Numbered from the stretch's first letter, positions 19,822-31,095 are shown. The stretch is DNA of 64,000 bases from Streptomyces sp. TBY4 (GCF_024213195.1 NZ_JANAVF010000005.1:248001-312000), one strand, 5' to 3'. The notes: a model not told the origin generated them from the letters alone. A program made the numbers and translations.

Positions 19822-20478
19822 TCAGCGGTGCGTGCGCAGCTCCCGGGCCGTCGAGAGTTCCGCGAGCCGGGCCCAGTGGGGGCGCAGCCAGTCCTCCGGT
19901 GAGGCGGCCGTCGGCAGGCCCGGCGGCAGGCTGTCGTGGAAGGCGGTGGTCTCGGGTTCGACGGCCCGGTGGTGGGTCAGGATCCGCGGTTCTCCGGGGC
20001 CGTCCGAGGCCACGGCCACGCTGCGCAGGAACATGGTGTTGGCCACCAGCAGCCAGTGCGGGCTGCCCGGGTCGGCAGCGGAGCCGGCGCCGTTGCCGCT
20101 GGACAGCGCCCACGGGTCCGGGGCGAGGTACCGGACCTGCCCCACGCCGGTGAACCCGGCTGCTGCCGCGCACATCGAGCACGGCTCCTGGGTGCTCCAC
20201 AGCGTCGCCGTGGTCAGGTCCCAGCCCGTGCGGGCGGCCGCCAGCGCGTTCATCTCGGCGTGGGCCAGCGGCGTCCCGCGCAGCGGTCCGGTGCCCGGGC
20301 CGTGCTCGTACGCCTCGTTGCGCCCTTCGGCGACCGGCTTACCGCCGGCGTCCGTGAGGACCGCTCCCACCGCGAGGCCGCCGGCCGCGAGCGCCTCGTA
20401 GGCGAGCCCGAGCGCCCTCCGCAGGGGCTCCGGCGCCGCGCGCCACTCCGTGTCGAAACCGTGCTCCCCGTCGCTCAT
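19822..20478 (-). CDS. Cytidine/guanine deaminase-family zinc hydrolase
   Basis: 218 residues. The zinc site of the CDA superfamily is visible as HAEMNAL (catalytic HAE) and PCSMCAAA (PCxxC). The C-terminal ~100 residues extend beyond a minimal tRNA-adenosine or guanine deaminase. A small base or nucleoside derivative is the probable substrate, which cannot be named from sequence. It stands alone, convergent with the preceding gene. Confidence 0.85.
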   Translation of the reverse strand: MSDGEHGFDTEWRAAPEPLRRALGLAYEALAAGGLAVGAVLTDAGGKPVAEGRNEAYEHGPGTGPLRGTPLAHAEMNALAAARTGWDLTTATLWSTQEPCSMCAAAAGFTGVGQVRYLAPDPWALSSGNGAGSAADPGSPHWLLVANTMFLRSVAVASDGPGEPRILTHHRAVEPETTAFHDSLPPGLPTAASPEDWLRPHWARLAELSTARELRTHR

Positions 20479-20570
20479 CCGGCCATTGTCCCCACCGGCT
20501 CACCACCAGCTCGCCCCGCCCCACCCCGACCCGCTGCATCACCTCGGCCGGCGGCGATATCGTCTCCGCC

Positions 20571-20981
20571 ATGGACATCCTCCCCGCCCGTACCGTTGGT
20601 GAACTCCAGGCCGCGGAGGGGCTCTTCGACGGGCCCGTCCGTGCGGACTGGGCGGAGCGGTTCCTCTCCGCCGCCGGGCACGTGATGCTGATCGCGTACG
20701 TGGACGGCGTGCCCGCCGGCATGGTCTCCGGGATCGAGATGACCCATCCCGACAAGGGCACCGAGATGTGCCTCTACGAGCTCTCCGTGGACGAGGCCCA
20801 CCGCCGGCGCGGCATCGGCCGGGCCCTGACCGAGGCGCTCGCCGCCGAGGCCGGGGCGCGCGGCTGCTACGGGCTGTGGGTGGGCGTCGACACGGACAAC
20901 GAGGCCGCGCTGGCCACGTACCGGGCGGCCGGCGCCCGCGACGAGGGTGTCTTCAGGATGCTCGGGCGGCCCCTCCCCTGA
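20571..20981 (+). CDS. GNAT acetyltransferase, AAC(3)-I-like
   Basis: 136 residues. The acetyl-CoA pyrophosphate-binding motif A is LYELSVDEAHRRRGIGRALTEAL, followed by GLWVGVDTDNEAALATYRAAGA. The YELxVxxxHRRxGIGxAL pattern resembles aminoglycoside 3-N-acetyltransferase I, but small GNATs with this look have many substrates, so no resistance role is claimed. Single-gene unit. Confidence 0.82.
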   Translation: MDILPARTVGELQAAEGLFDGPVRADWAERFLSAAGHVMLIAYVDGVPAGMVSGIEMTHPDKGTEMCLYELSVDEAHRRRGIGRALTEALAAEAGARGCYGLWVGVDTDNEAALATYRAAGARDEGVFRMLGRPLP

Positions 20982-21073
20982 GGGACGCCCGGCGCCCCCC
21001 GGGGCGGCGTGTCGTGGGGCCAGTCGGCGCACCCTCCGCGCGGCCGGCCCGTGCCTCGCCGAGCATCGGCGGC

Positions 21074-22333
<1,260 letters not shown>

Positions 22334-22443
22334 CCGTACGGGACCCTCCGCCGGGGCGGCGGCTCCCCGCCCCGGCATCCGCCCCTCCGCTCCACCCGGC
22401 CTGATGGCACATCAATTTCTGTGTGCTTCGGGCGAAAGCAAGT

Positions 22444-22475
22444 CATTGACTTCTCAATCCCGCGACGCGTCAATG
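22444..22475. promoter_or_regulatory. Inverted repeat upstream of the WxL-like gene
   Basis: Perfect 7-base arms CATTGAC (22444-22450) and GTCAATG (22469-22475), 18 bases apart, in an AT-richer patch. TTGACT (22446-22451) could be a -35, though no good -10 follows. Candidate operator about 80 bases upstream of the start. Confidence 0.45.
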
Positions 22476-22552
22476 TCGGCCACCGCACCGGCTCGACCTC
22501 CCCCACACAGCGGGTGGGGGGAGGGTTCGTATGACGAAGGAGTCGCGACCCA

Positions 22553-23845
22553 GTGAGTACAACGTTTCGACGAAGAGTTCTGGCCGGGGCGGGCGCTCTG
22601 TCCCTGGCCCTGACGGGCACCATGGTGGGTCTGTCGGGCACCGCGCAGGCCGCGACCAAGACGACGCCCGTCCCGATGGACTGCGTCGCGCCCGCGCCCC
22701 AGCCGGGTGCTTCGGGCACCCAGCCCTACACGATCACGCTGCCCGACGGCGCCAAGGCGGGTGACGTGGTCCCGATCACCATCGATCCGGGCCCGAGCCC
22801 GGTCATCCCGGGCTTCGCGGTGACGACCACCAACGTCTCCAAGATCACCCTCAAGGTCGGGGCGAGCACCCAGACGGTGGTCAGCCCGCCCGAGACGGTC
22901 GACGTCAAGCCCAACGTGCCCCTCGACCCCTCGGCCTTCTCCGGCACCATCACGATCCCGGACGGCAGCGAGGGCACCACCGTTCACGTGGCCCTGGACC
23001 TGGCGGTGACCGACGCGAGCCTCATGGGCTCGGTCTTCACCACCACGTGCACCCCGAACCCGCGCCCGAGCGCCTCGCTCGGCTCGGTGGCCGTGGAGGC
23101 GCTGCCCAAGGACCCGATCACCACCAAGCTGACGCCCAACAGCGGCAAGGCGGGCCAGGAAGTCGTCGTCACGGGCGCCAACTTCCCGGCGGGTCCGGTC
23201 ACCTGCTCCGCGCTCAAGAACGGTGCGCCCACGACCGACAGCGGTTCCGGCACGGCCAACGCGGCCGGCGTCGCGACCTGCACCATCACGGTCAACGAGC
23301 CCGCCGACAAGATCCGGATCAACGGGGCGATCGAGCCGTACAAGGACTACATCTTCATCGTCCCGCAGCCGGGCGTGCAGAACCCGGTCGACGTGGAGGT
23401 CCTGCCCGGCCCGCTGGCCATCGGCCCGCAGGCCGGCAACCCCGCCGTCGACTTCGGCAAGGTCACCATCAACGGCAAGTCCCAGTCGGTCGTCGGCCAG
23501 TTCACCGCGATGGCCGTCCAGGACTTCCGCGGCGGGACCCTCGGCTGGGACGTCTCGGCCACCCGTACGCCGTTCCTCAACTCGGTGACCGGCCACTCCA
23601 TGGCCACCGCGCAGATCGGCATCCAGCCGACCTGCAAGGTGACCAACCCGGCCAGCCCGAGCGCCTGCACCGCGGGTTCGCCCGGCGCGATCTCCGACGT
23701 CCCGCTGAAGGTCGCCTCGGCGGCCGCGGGCGGTGACGAGCTCACCGGTGGCGAGTTCGAGATCGGCGGAGCCGGAATGATCCAGCTCCCGCCGTTCATG
23801 TTCGCGGACACCTACCAGTCGGTCGTCACCTTCTCGATCGCCTGA
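22553..23845 (+). CDS. Secreted WxL-like surface protein
   Basis: 430 residues, start GTG 22553 after GAAGGAG. Signal peptide about 1-34 (RRRVLAGAGALSLALTGTMVGLSGTAQAA). Two beta-rich regions follow: an N-terminal region (about 40-165) and an IPT/TIG-like segment (about 180-270, TPNSGKAGQEVVVTGANFPAG). The C-terminal ~150 residues contain LGWDVSATRTPF and end in a VVTFSI strand, resembling the WxL domain, which binds cell-wall glycan in Firmicutes. The next gene encodes a DUF916-like anchored protein, the usual WxL partner. I infer a surface complex; the WxL match is imperfect (WxV). Confidence 0.7.
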   Translation: MSTTFRRRVLAGAGALSLALTGTMVGLSGTAQAATKTTPVPMDCVAPAPQPGASGTQPYTITLPDGAKAGDVVPITIDPGPSPVIPGFAVTTTNVSKITLKVGASTQTVVSPPETVDVKPNVPLDPSAFSGTITIPDGSEGTTVHVALDLAVTDASLMGSVFTTTCTPNPRPSASLGSVAVEALPKDPITTKLTPNSGKAGQEVVVTGANFPAGPVTCSALKNGAPTTDSGSGTANAAGVATCTITVNEPADKIRINGAIEPYKDYIFIVPQPGVQNPVDVEVLPGPLAIGPQAGNPAVDFGKVTINGKSQSVVGQFTAMAVQDFRGGTLGWDVSATRTPFLNSVTGHSMATAQIGIQPTCKVTNPASPSACTAGSPGAISDVPLKVASAAAGGDELTGGEFEIGGAGMIQLPPFMFADTYQSVVTFSIA

Positions 23846-23867
23846 CCCGTACGACCCCGCTCCACCC

Positions 23868-23899
23868 GGGTGGTGCGGCGCTCCGGCGCCGCACCACCC
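23868..23899 (+). terminator. Strong hairpin between WxL-like and DUF916-like genes
   Basis: Perfect 14-bp arms (23868-23881 and 23886-23899) with a TCCG loop. It lies 22 bases after the first gene and would terminate it or reduce read-through to the second. Confidence 0.88.
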
Positions 23900-23954
23900 T
23901 TCCGCGCACCAACGAGCCTCCCCACCCCCGTCCGGCCCGACTGGAGAACCGCCC

Positions 23955-24974
23955 ATGCGCACCCGCACCCTCCTCCTCGGCCTGCTCCTCGGCCTCGCCG
24001 CCCTGCTGCTCCCGGCCCTGCCCGCGACAGCCGCGGACAACGGCACCTGGGGCGTCTTCCCGACACCCCCGGCCGGTGCGGCGATGACCGACCGCGCGTA
24101 CTTCTTCTACCAGGGCGAGGCCGGCACCACCATCAGCGACAGCGCGACGATCGTGAACTCCTCCGACAAGGAGCTGACGTTCCAGATCTTCGCCACCGAC
24201 GCCGTCAACACCCCGGTGGGCGGCGGCTTCGCGCTGCTGCCGGTGGAGACGAAGCCCAAGGACGTGGGCACGTGGGTCGTGCTGCCGCCCGAGGCACGGA
24301 ACACCGTCACCGTGCCGCCCAAGGGCCGCAAGGACTTCCCGTTCTCCGTGAAGGTCCCCGCGGACGCGACGCCCGGTGACCACGTGGGCGGGATCGTCGC
24401 CCTCAACACCGAGGTGGAGGGCATCCAGCAGGAGGGCAAGGTCCAGGTCGGGGTGAAGCGCCAGGTCGGCGCCCGGCTGTACTTCCGCGTTCCGGGGCCG
24501 GTGACCCCGGGGCTGAGCGTGGAGGACGTGAAGGTCAGCCGGGCGGCGCCGCTGCTGCCCTGGGTCAAGGACGCCCGCGCCAGGATCACGTACTCCCTGG
24601 TCAACCGGGGCAACGTGGTCGTCGAGCCGAAGGTGACGGTCTCCGCCGAGGGCCTGTTCGGCCGCCGGGTGCTCGACCGGCCGGCCCGCGAGCTGAAGCT
24701 CGTCCTGCTGCCCGGCCAGCGGATCGAGCTGACCGAGGACTGGGCGGACGCACCGCAGTCGGACTGGGTCACCGTCGACATCACCGCCGGCGCCGCGGAC
24801 TACCCCGACCTCGTCTCCTCCTCCACCCGTGAGTTCCTCGCCGTGCCGTGGCCCGCGCTCGGCGCCCTCCTGGTGCTGGCCGGCGCCGCCATCGCCGCCC
24901 GGGTGCTGCGCCGGCGCCGCCGGGCCGCCGCCGAACGGCCGGAACCGGCACCGGACTTGGCTGAAGCCCGATGA
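23955..24974 (+). CDS. DUF916 (WxLIP)-like membrane-anchored protein
   Basis: 339 residues: signal peptide 1-26; a beta-sandwich resembling the DUF916 / WxL-interacting region (about 30-165: WGVFPTPP, YFFYQGEAGTTISDSATIVNSS, PPKGRKDFPFSVKVP, GDHVGGIVA); a second beta domain (about 175-290); one transmembrane helix (about 297-317); and a basic, Pro-rich cytosolic tail. In Firmicutes such proteins bind peptidoglycan and partner WxL proteins. Together with the preceding gene it forms an actinobacterial counterpart of that pair. Confidence 0.75.
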   Translation: MRTRTLLLGLLLGLAALLLPALPATAADNGTWGVFPTPPAGAAMTDRAYFFYQGEAGTTISDSATIVNSSDKELTFQIFATDAVNTPVGGGFALLPVETKPKDVGTWVVLPPEARNTVTVPPKGRKDFPFSVKVPADATPGDHVGGIVALNTEVEGIQQEGKVQVGVKRQVGARLYFRVPGPVTPGLSVEDVKVSRAAPLLPWVKDARARITYSLVNRGNVVVEPKVTVSAEGLFGRRVLDRPARELKLVLLPGQRIELTEDWADAPQSDWVTVDITAGAADYPDLVSSSTREFLAVPWPALGALLVLAGAAIAARVLRRRRRAAAERPEPAPDLAEAR

Positions 24975-24992
24975 TCGGCAAGGGTGTCCCCA

Positions 24993-25015
24993 GGTGATGG
25001 CATCCGGCCATCACC
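24993..25015 (+). terminator. Hairpin after the DUF916-like gene
   Basis: Perfect 9-bp arms (24993-25001 and 25007-25015) with a 5-base loop, 18 bases after the stop codon. No T tract. Confidence 0.7.
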
Positions 25016-25046
25016 GGTCAGGGGCAGGCGCCGGGAGGCACCACAC

Positions 25047-25616
25047 ATGGCACGACAGCACGTCGAAGCGGGGCCCGTCCGGCCGGCGCACGAAACCGTT
25101 CCCGCAGCCCCGTCGGCGGATCCCGCCGCCGCCGGGATCGGGCTGCTGACCCTCGTCGAGCGGACGCTCGGCACCGGCACCGCCGTGTACCTGCCGGGGG
25201 ACGGCTGGATCCGGCTCACGCTCCCGCTCGACGACGGCGGTCCGGACCCGGTCACCGTGGACGTGGTCGCGGACACCCGGCGGGCCCCGCAGGGGATCGC
25301 GTACCTCCTGCCGGGGGCCGGCCAGGACTTCGTCTCCGCCTTCTTCACCCCGTCCGACCACAACCTCGCCCAGCAGCTGCGCCGCGAGGGCCTCCTCGTC
25401 GTCGGCGTGACCCTCCGCGAGGACGCCGCGACCGCCCAGGACACCGGCCCCGAACTGGAGCTCGCGGCGCACCGCCGGGACCTGGCCGCGCTCGTGGAGG
25501 CGCTGGACGGGGCGCTCGGGCTGCCGTACCAGTACGTCGGCCAGGGCGCCGGGGCCCTGCTCGCCCGGGACGCGGCCGCGCACGACGGCTCGCCCCGCCT
25601 GATCCGCGAGGGCTGA
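25047..25616 (+). CDS. Alpha/beta-hydrolase-like protein, C-terminally truncated
   Basis: About 189 residues from ATG 25047, after GGGAGG. The middle reads like the N-terminal half of an alpha/beta hydrolase: AYLLPGAGQDFV (oxyanion region), HRRDLAALVEALD and YVGQGAGALLARDAAA, where the nucleophile elbow GxSxG should be. The nucleophile position appears to be Gln (GQGAG), and the protein ends about 20 residues later, so the acid/His half is absent. Either a degenerate remnant or a non-catalytic relative. It ends 6 bases before a hairpin. Confidence 0.55.
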   Translation: MARQHVEAGPVRPAHETVPAAPSADPAAAGIGLLTLVERTLGTGTAVYLPGDGWIRLTLPLDDGGPDPVTVDVVADTRRAPQGIAYLLPGAGQDFVSAFFTPSDHNLAQQLRREGLLVVGVTLREDAATAQDTGPELELAAHRRDLAALVEALDGALGLPYQYVGQGAGALLARDAAAHDGSPRLIREG

Positions 25617-25621
25617 AACGG

Positions 25622-25657
25622 GCTCGCCCCCCGCGGTGAGGGTTGCGGGGGGCGAGC
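25622..25657. terminator. Bidirectional terminator before the inositol locus
   Basis: Perfect 13-bp arms (25622-25634 and 25645-25657) with a 10-base loop, between convergent genes whose stops lie 6 and 16 bases away. Confidence 0.88.
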
Positions 25658-25672
25658 AGTCCTGCGAGTCGG

Positions 25673-27172
<1,500 letters not shown>

Positions 27173-27183
27173 GACTGACTCCT

Positions 27184-29103
27184 TCACAGATGGCGACGTC
27201 GCTGCGCGGCTTGCCGGTCGTACTCTTCGCGGGCCTGGGCCGCCGACGCACGGGTCGCGGTCTCGGCCACAGGGACATCCCACCACGCCTGTGCGGGGGG
27301 CGGGCCCGACACAGTGTCGGGTGTTCGGGTCTGCGCGTAGACACATGTGGGACGGTCCGCCGCCCGCGCCTGCGCGAGGGCTTTCCGCAGGTCACCCACG
27401 GTGTGGGCGCGTATGACGGCCATCCCGAGGGAGGCCGCGTTGGCCGCCAGGTCCAGCGGCAGCGGCGCACCGGTGTACGAACCGTCCACCGCCCGGAAGC
27501 GGTAGGCGGTACCGAACCCCTCGGCGCCCACCGCCTCCGAGAGGCCGCCGATCGAGGCGTAGCCGTGGTTGTCGAGGATCACCAGCCGGACCGGGATCCC
27601 CTCCTGCACGGCGGTGACGATCTCGGTCGGGTTCATCAGGTACGTGCCGTCGCCGACCAGCGCCCACACCGGCCGGCCGGGGGCGGCCAGCGCGGTGCCG
27701 ATCGCGGCGGGGATCTCGTAGCCCATGCAGGAGTACCCGTATTCGACGTGGTACTGGTCCGCGGAGCGGGCCCGCCAGAGCTTGTGCAGGTCCCCGGGGA
27801 GCGAACCGGCGGCATTGATCAGGATGTCGTCACCGTCGACGAGGCCGTCCAGCAGACCCAGCACCTGTGCCTGCGTCGGGACGGAGTCCTCGTCGGGAGC
27901 CGCGCAGGCCCCGTCGACCAGCCGCTCCCACGCCCTCTTCCCTTCTTTGTACGCCGCCTCGTACGAGGGGTCCACCCGGTACCCGGCGACCTCGGCCCGG
28001 AGTTCCTCCAGCCCCGCCCGCGCATCGCAGACCAGGGGCCGGGCGGCGAGCTTGTGGGCGTCGTACGGGTCGAGGTTGAGCCCGAGGAACCGCACGCCGG
28101 GGTGCTGGAAGAGCGTCGCGGACGCGGTGGTGAAATCGGTGAGCCTGGTCCCGGCGGCGATCACCAGATCGGCTTCGCGGGCCAGCGCGTCGGCGGTGGC
28201 CGTGCCGGTGTGCCCGATCCCGCCCACGTCGGCGGGGTGGTCCCACGGCAGGGCCCCCTTGCCCGCCTGGGTGGAGGCGACCGGGATGCCGGTGGCCGCG
28301 GCGAACTCCGCCAGGGCCGCCCCCGCCGCGCTGTGCCGGATCCCGCCGCCGGCGATGATCAGCGGCCGCGCGGAGCCCCGTACCGCCCGGGCGGCCGCCG
28401 CGAGCTCGGTCCGGTCGGGGCGGGGCCGGCGTACGCCCCACACCCGCTCGGCGAAGAACTCCTCCGGCCAGTCGTACGCCTCGGCCTGGACGTCCTGGGG
28501 CAGCGCGAGGGTGACGGCCCCGGTGCTCACCGGGTCGGTGAGGACCCGTACGGCCTGCAGCGCGGCGGGGATCAGGGCCTCGGGACGGGTGATGCGGTCG
28601 AAGTACCGGGACACCGGCCGCAGGGTGTCATTGACGGAGACATCACCCGCATGGGGGACCTCCAGCTGCTGGAGCACGGGGTCGGCGGGCCGGGTCGCGA
28701 AGGCGTCCCCGGGCAGCAGGAGCACCGGGATCCGGTTGATGGTGGCGAGGGCAGCCCCGGTGACGAGGTTGGTGGCGCCGGGGCCGATGGAGGTGGTGAC
28801 GGCGTGCGCGGACAGCCGCCCGCTCTGCCGGGCGTACCCGACGGCGGCGTGCACCATGGCCTGCTCGTTGCGGCCCTGGAGGAAGGGCATCTCGCCCCGG
28901 CCGCTCTCCAGCAGGGCCTGACCGATGCCGGCGACGTTCCCGTGCCCGAAGATCCCCCAGGTGGCGGCGATCAGCCTGTGGCGCCGGTCGTCGCGCTCGG
29001 TGTACTGCCGGGCGAGGAAGCGGACGAGGGCCTGGGCGACGGTGAGGCGGACGGTCTGCGTCGGCGTCTGCTTCTGATCCTGCTTCTCCTGCTTCGGCGT
29101 CAT
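27184..29103 (-). CDS. iolD: 3D-(3,5/4)-trihydroxycyclohexane-1,2-dione hydrolase
   Basis: About 639 residues from ATG 29103, overlapping the iolB stop by 4 bases (ATGA). A ThDP-dependent enzyme that opens the ring of THcHDO to 5-deoxyglucuronate. It shows the ThDP glutamate in GRNEQAMVHAAVGYAR, a central domain (about 215-350) and the GDG...N cofactor motif (GDGTYLMNPTEIVTAVQEG...LDN). Length matches IolD. It sits directly between iolB and mmsA/iolA. Confidence 0.94.
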   Translation of the reverse strand: MTPKQEKQDQKQTPTQTVRLTVAQALVRFLARQYTERDDRRHRLIAATWGIFGHGNVAGIGQALLESGRGEMPFLQGRNEQAMVHAAVGYARQSGRLSAHAVTTSIGPGATNLVTGAALATINRIPVLLLPGDAFATRPADPVLQQLEVPHAGDVSVNDTLRPVSRYFDRITRPEALIPAALQAVRVLTDPVSTGAVTLALPQDVQAEAYDWPEEFFAERVWGVRRPRPDRTELAAAARAVRGSARPLIIAGGGIRHSAAGAALAEFAAATGIPVASTQAGKGALPWDHPADVGGIGHTGTATADALAREADLVIAAGTRLTDFTTASATLFQHPGVRFLGLNLDPYDAHKLAARPLVCDARAGLEELRAEVAGYRVDPSYEAAYKEGKRAWERLVDGACAAPDEDSVPTQAQVLGLLDGLVDGDDILINAAGSLPGDLHKLWRARSADQYHVEYGYSCMGYEIPAAIGTALAAPGRPVWALVGDGTYLMNPTEIVTAVQEGIPVRLVILDNHGYASIGGLSEAVGAEGFGTAYRFRAVDGSYTGAPLPLDLAANAASLGMAVIRAHTVGDLRKALAQARAADRPTCVYAQTRTPDTVSGPPPAQAWWDVPVAETATRASAAQAREEYDRQAAQRRRHL

Positions 29104-30131
29104 GCGGGGTCCTCCGCCCGGTCCCGGTGGAAGGGGAGCCGGGGGTCGATGTCGTCTTCGGTCCAGGTGGAGCGGATCCAGCCGTGGTCGGGGTGGTCCC
29201 GGATGAGCCACTCCCGGGTCTCGCCGGGTCCCGCCATGACGTTGAGGTAGTACATGTCGTGGCCGGGCGCGGCGATGGAGGGGCCGTGCCAGCCGTCCGG
29301 GATCAGGACCGCGTCACCGGTCCTCACCTCGGTGAGGATGTCGGTCTTCCCCGCCGGGGAGGGGCTGACACGCTGATAGCCGAGGCCGGGTGTGTCCCCG
29401 TGCGGGGCGATCTCGAAGTAGTAGATCTCCTCGAGCCTCGATTCCGTGCCGGGGTGGTGCTCGTCGTGCTTGTGGGGCGGGTACGAGGACCAGTTGCCGC
29501 CGGGGGTGAGCACCTCCACGGCGATGAGGCGGTCGCAGTCGAAGACCCCGGCGGCGCCGAAGTTGTTGACCTGCCGGGAGCACTGTCCGCTTCCGCGGAG
29601 CTCTACGGGGACCCCGTCGGCGGGCCCGTACCGGGCGGGGAGGCGCCGCTCGCAGCGGGCCCCGACGAGCGCGAAGCGGCCGCCCTCGCGGGACATGACT
29701 TCGGCGTGCCCGTCCCGGGGCAGGTAGGCGAAGTCGGTGGGACCGTCGAACACCCCGCGTCGCCCCCGCAGTAGGAAGACCTGCGGTCCGCTCCCGGGGC
29801 GCTGCCCCGGACCCCGCTCCTCAAACGCCGGAGGGGCTGGATTTTGGCCTGCGTCGGGGCTGGATTGCCCGTAGGGCATTTTCAGCCCCGCCGGCGTTTG
29901 AGGCGCGGGGTCCGGGGCGGAGTCCCGGGGTGGGGGGCCGGGGGTCGTGCCCCCGGTTTCGGGGAGGGGCGGGGTGGGGGACGGCTCCGCGCAGCGGACC
30001 TCGCACGCCCCGGCGAGGGGGAGGACGATCCACTCCGACTCCCCGCACTCGTGCGCGTACGCCTCCCCTGGGGAGAGGTCTAGGACCAGCAGCCTCGTCC
30101 AGTCCATCGCCCACTCAGACACCACCGGCAC
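29100..30131 (-). CDS. iolB: 5-deoxy-glucuronate isomerase with in-frame palindromic insertion
   Basis: 343 residues from GTG 30131 (ATG at residue 9 possible), overlapping the iolC end by 17 bases. A bicupin isomerase that converts 5-deoxyglucuronate to 2-deoxy-5-keto-gluconate. Core motifs are intact: GARCERRLPARYG, CSRQVNNF, GGNWSSYPPHKHDEH (metal His), EEIYYFEI, PDGWHGPS and MYYLNVMAGP. Two oddities: residues about 49-116 are a Pro/Gly-rich insert absent from family members as I know them, encoded by a palindromic repeat (29784-29987); and the usual ~20 N-terminal residues before the AGW region are missing or replaced. The flanking cupin strands resume in frame, so activity may persist. 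Confidence 0.88.
   Translation of the reverse strand: MPVVSEWAMDWTRLLVLDLSPGEAYAHECGESEWIVLPLAGACEVRCAEPSPTPPLPETGGTTPGPPPRDSAPDPAPQTPAGLKMPYGQSSPDAGQNPAPPAFEERGPGQRPGSGPQVFLLRGRRGVFDGPTDFAYLPRDGHAEVMSREGGRFALVGARCERRLPARYGPADGVPVELRGSGQCSRQVNNFGAAGVFDCDRLIAVEVLTPGGNWSSYPPHKHDEHHPGTESRLEEIYYFEIAPHGDTPGLGYQRVSPSPAGKTDILTEVRTGDAVLIPDGWHGPSIAAPGHDMYYLNVMAGPGETREWLIRDHPDHGWIRSTWTEDDIDPRLPFHRDRAEDPA
29784..29987. repeat. Palindromic element inserted in frame within iolB
   Basis: Core arms 29820-29839 and 29883-29902 are inverted copies (19 of 20 bases match), carrying CTCAAACGCCGG / CCGGCGTTTGAG. Beyond them, GGACCCCG (29810-29817) and CGGGGTCC (29906-29913) extend the pairing, and a small inner hairpin (TGCCC-GTA-GGGCA, near 29866-29878) sits between the arms. 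I recognise GGCGTTTGAGG-type sequence as a common dispersed intergenic repeat in Streptomyces. Edges are set by where IolB homology resumes and are approximate. Confidence 0.8.
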
Positions 30132-31095
30132 GACCGAGCACCTCCTCCACTTCCTCCGCGAACGGCATCGCCGTCGAGCACGCCAGCCGTGAGGCCACGA
30201 TCGCCCCGGCCGCGTTGGCGTAGCCGATCACCCGCTCCAACTCCCACCCCGCGAGCAGCCCGTGGCACAGCGCCCCGCCGAAGGCGTCCCCCGCGCCGAG
30301 CCCGTTGACGACCGTCACCGGTACCGGGGGGAGCTCCGCCACCGTCCCGTCGCGGTGGACGGCCAGGACCCCCGCCGGGCCGCGCTTGACCACCGCCAGC
30401 TCCACCCCGGCCGCGAGCAGCGCCCGCGCGGCCGCGTACGGCTCGGTCTCGCCGGTGGCGATCGCGCACTCCTCGGCGTTGCCCACGGCCACGGTGGCGA
30501 GGGACAGCCCCCGGCGGTACCACTCCGCCGGCCCGGCGTCCCCGCCCCCGGAGGGCCACAGCATCGGACGCCAGTCCAGGTCGAAGACCGTGATCCCGGA
30601 CTTCGAGCGCGCCTCCAGCGCGGCCAGCGTGGCCGTGCGGCTCGGCTCCGCGCTGAGCCCCGTACCCGTCATCCAGAACACCCGCGCCGCACGCACCGCG
30701 TCGAGGTCGAGCTCGTCGGCGGCGATCTCCAGGTCGGGCGCCTTCGGGTAGCGGTAGAAGTACAGCGGGAAGTCGTCCGGCGGGAAGATCTCGCAGAAGG
30801 TCACCGGCGTCGGGTAGGCCGCGACCTCCCCGGCCCACCGGTCGTCCACCCCGAACCCCCGCAGCTCCGAACGGAGATACGCGCCGAAGGGGTCCGCGCC
30901 GGTCCGGGTGATCACCGCCGTCCGGCGGCCCAGCCGGGCGGCCGCGACGGCGACATTGGCCGGCGAACCCCCCAGGAACTTCCCGAAGGTGTCCGCCTCC
31001 GCGAGCGGTACACCCGTCTTCAGGGGGTAGAGATCCACCCCGATCCGCCCCATCGTGATCAGGTCGAACGCCAACGGATCCGCAGCCATCACCAC
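30115..31095 (-). CDS. iolC: 5-dehydro-2-deoxygluconokinase
   Basis: About 326 residues of the PfkB/ribokinase family. It phosphorylates 2-deoxy-5-keto-gluconate in inositol breakdown. Motifs: GRIGVDLYPLKTGVPL and GGSPANVAVAAARLG (substrate/N-terminal PfkB signature) and NGLGAGDAFGGALCHGLL (ATP/anion hole and catalytic Asp). Candidate starts are GTG 31095, GTG 31092 and ATG 31089; GGGAGGA ends 5 bases before 31095. It leads the minus-strand unit iolC-iolB-iolD-mmsA. Confidence 0.92.
   Translation of the reverse strand: MVMAADPLAFDLITMGRIGVDLYPLKTGVPLAEADTFGKFLGGSPANVAVAAARLGRRTAVITRTGADPFGAYLRSELRGFGVDDRWAGEVAAYPTPVTFCEIFPPDDFPLYFYRYPKAPDLEIAADELDLDAVRAARVFWMTGTGLSAEPSRTATLAALEARSKSGITVFDLDWRPMLWPSGGGDAGPAEWYRRGLSLATVAVGNAEECAIATGETEPYAAARALLAAGVELAVVKRGPAGVLAVHRDGTVAELPPVPVTVVNGLGAGDAFGGALCHGLLAGWELERVIGYANAAGAIVASRLACSTAMPFAEEVEEVLGRAGGV

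Noticed and set aside
20571..20981. Aminoglycoside acetyltransferase resistance gene
   Set aside because: Only the general AAC(3)-I-like GNAT pattern is visible; sequence alone does not support a drug substrate.
27190..29250. About 686-codon plus-strand frame over iolD
   Set aside because: Shadow of iolD: Gly/Arg/Val-rich composition and no domain.
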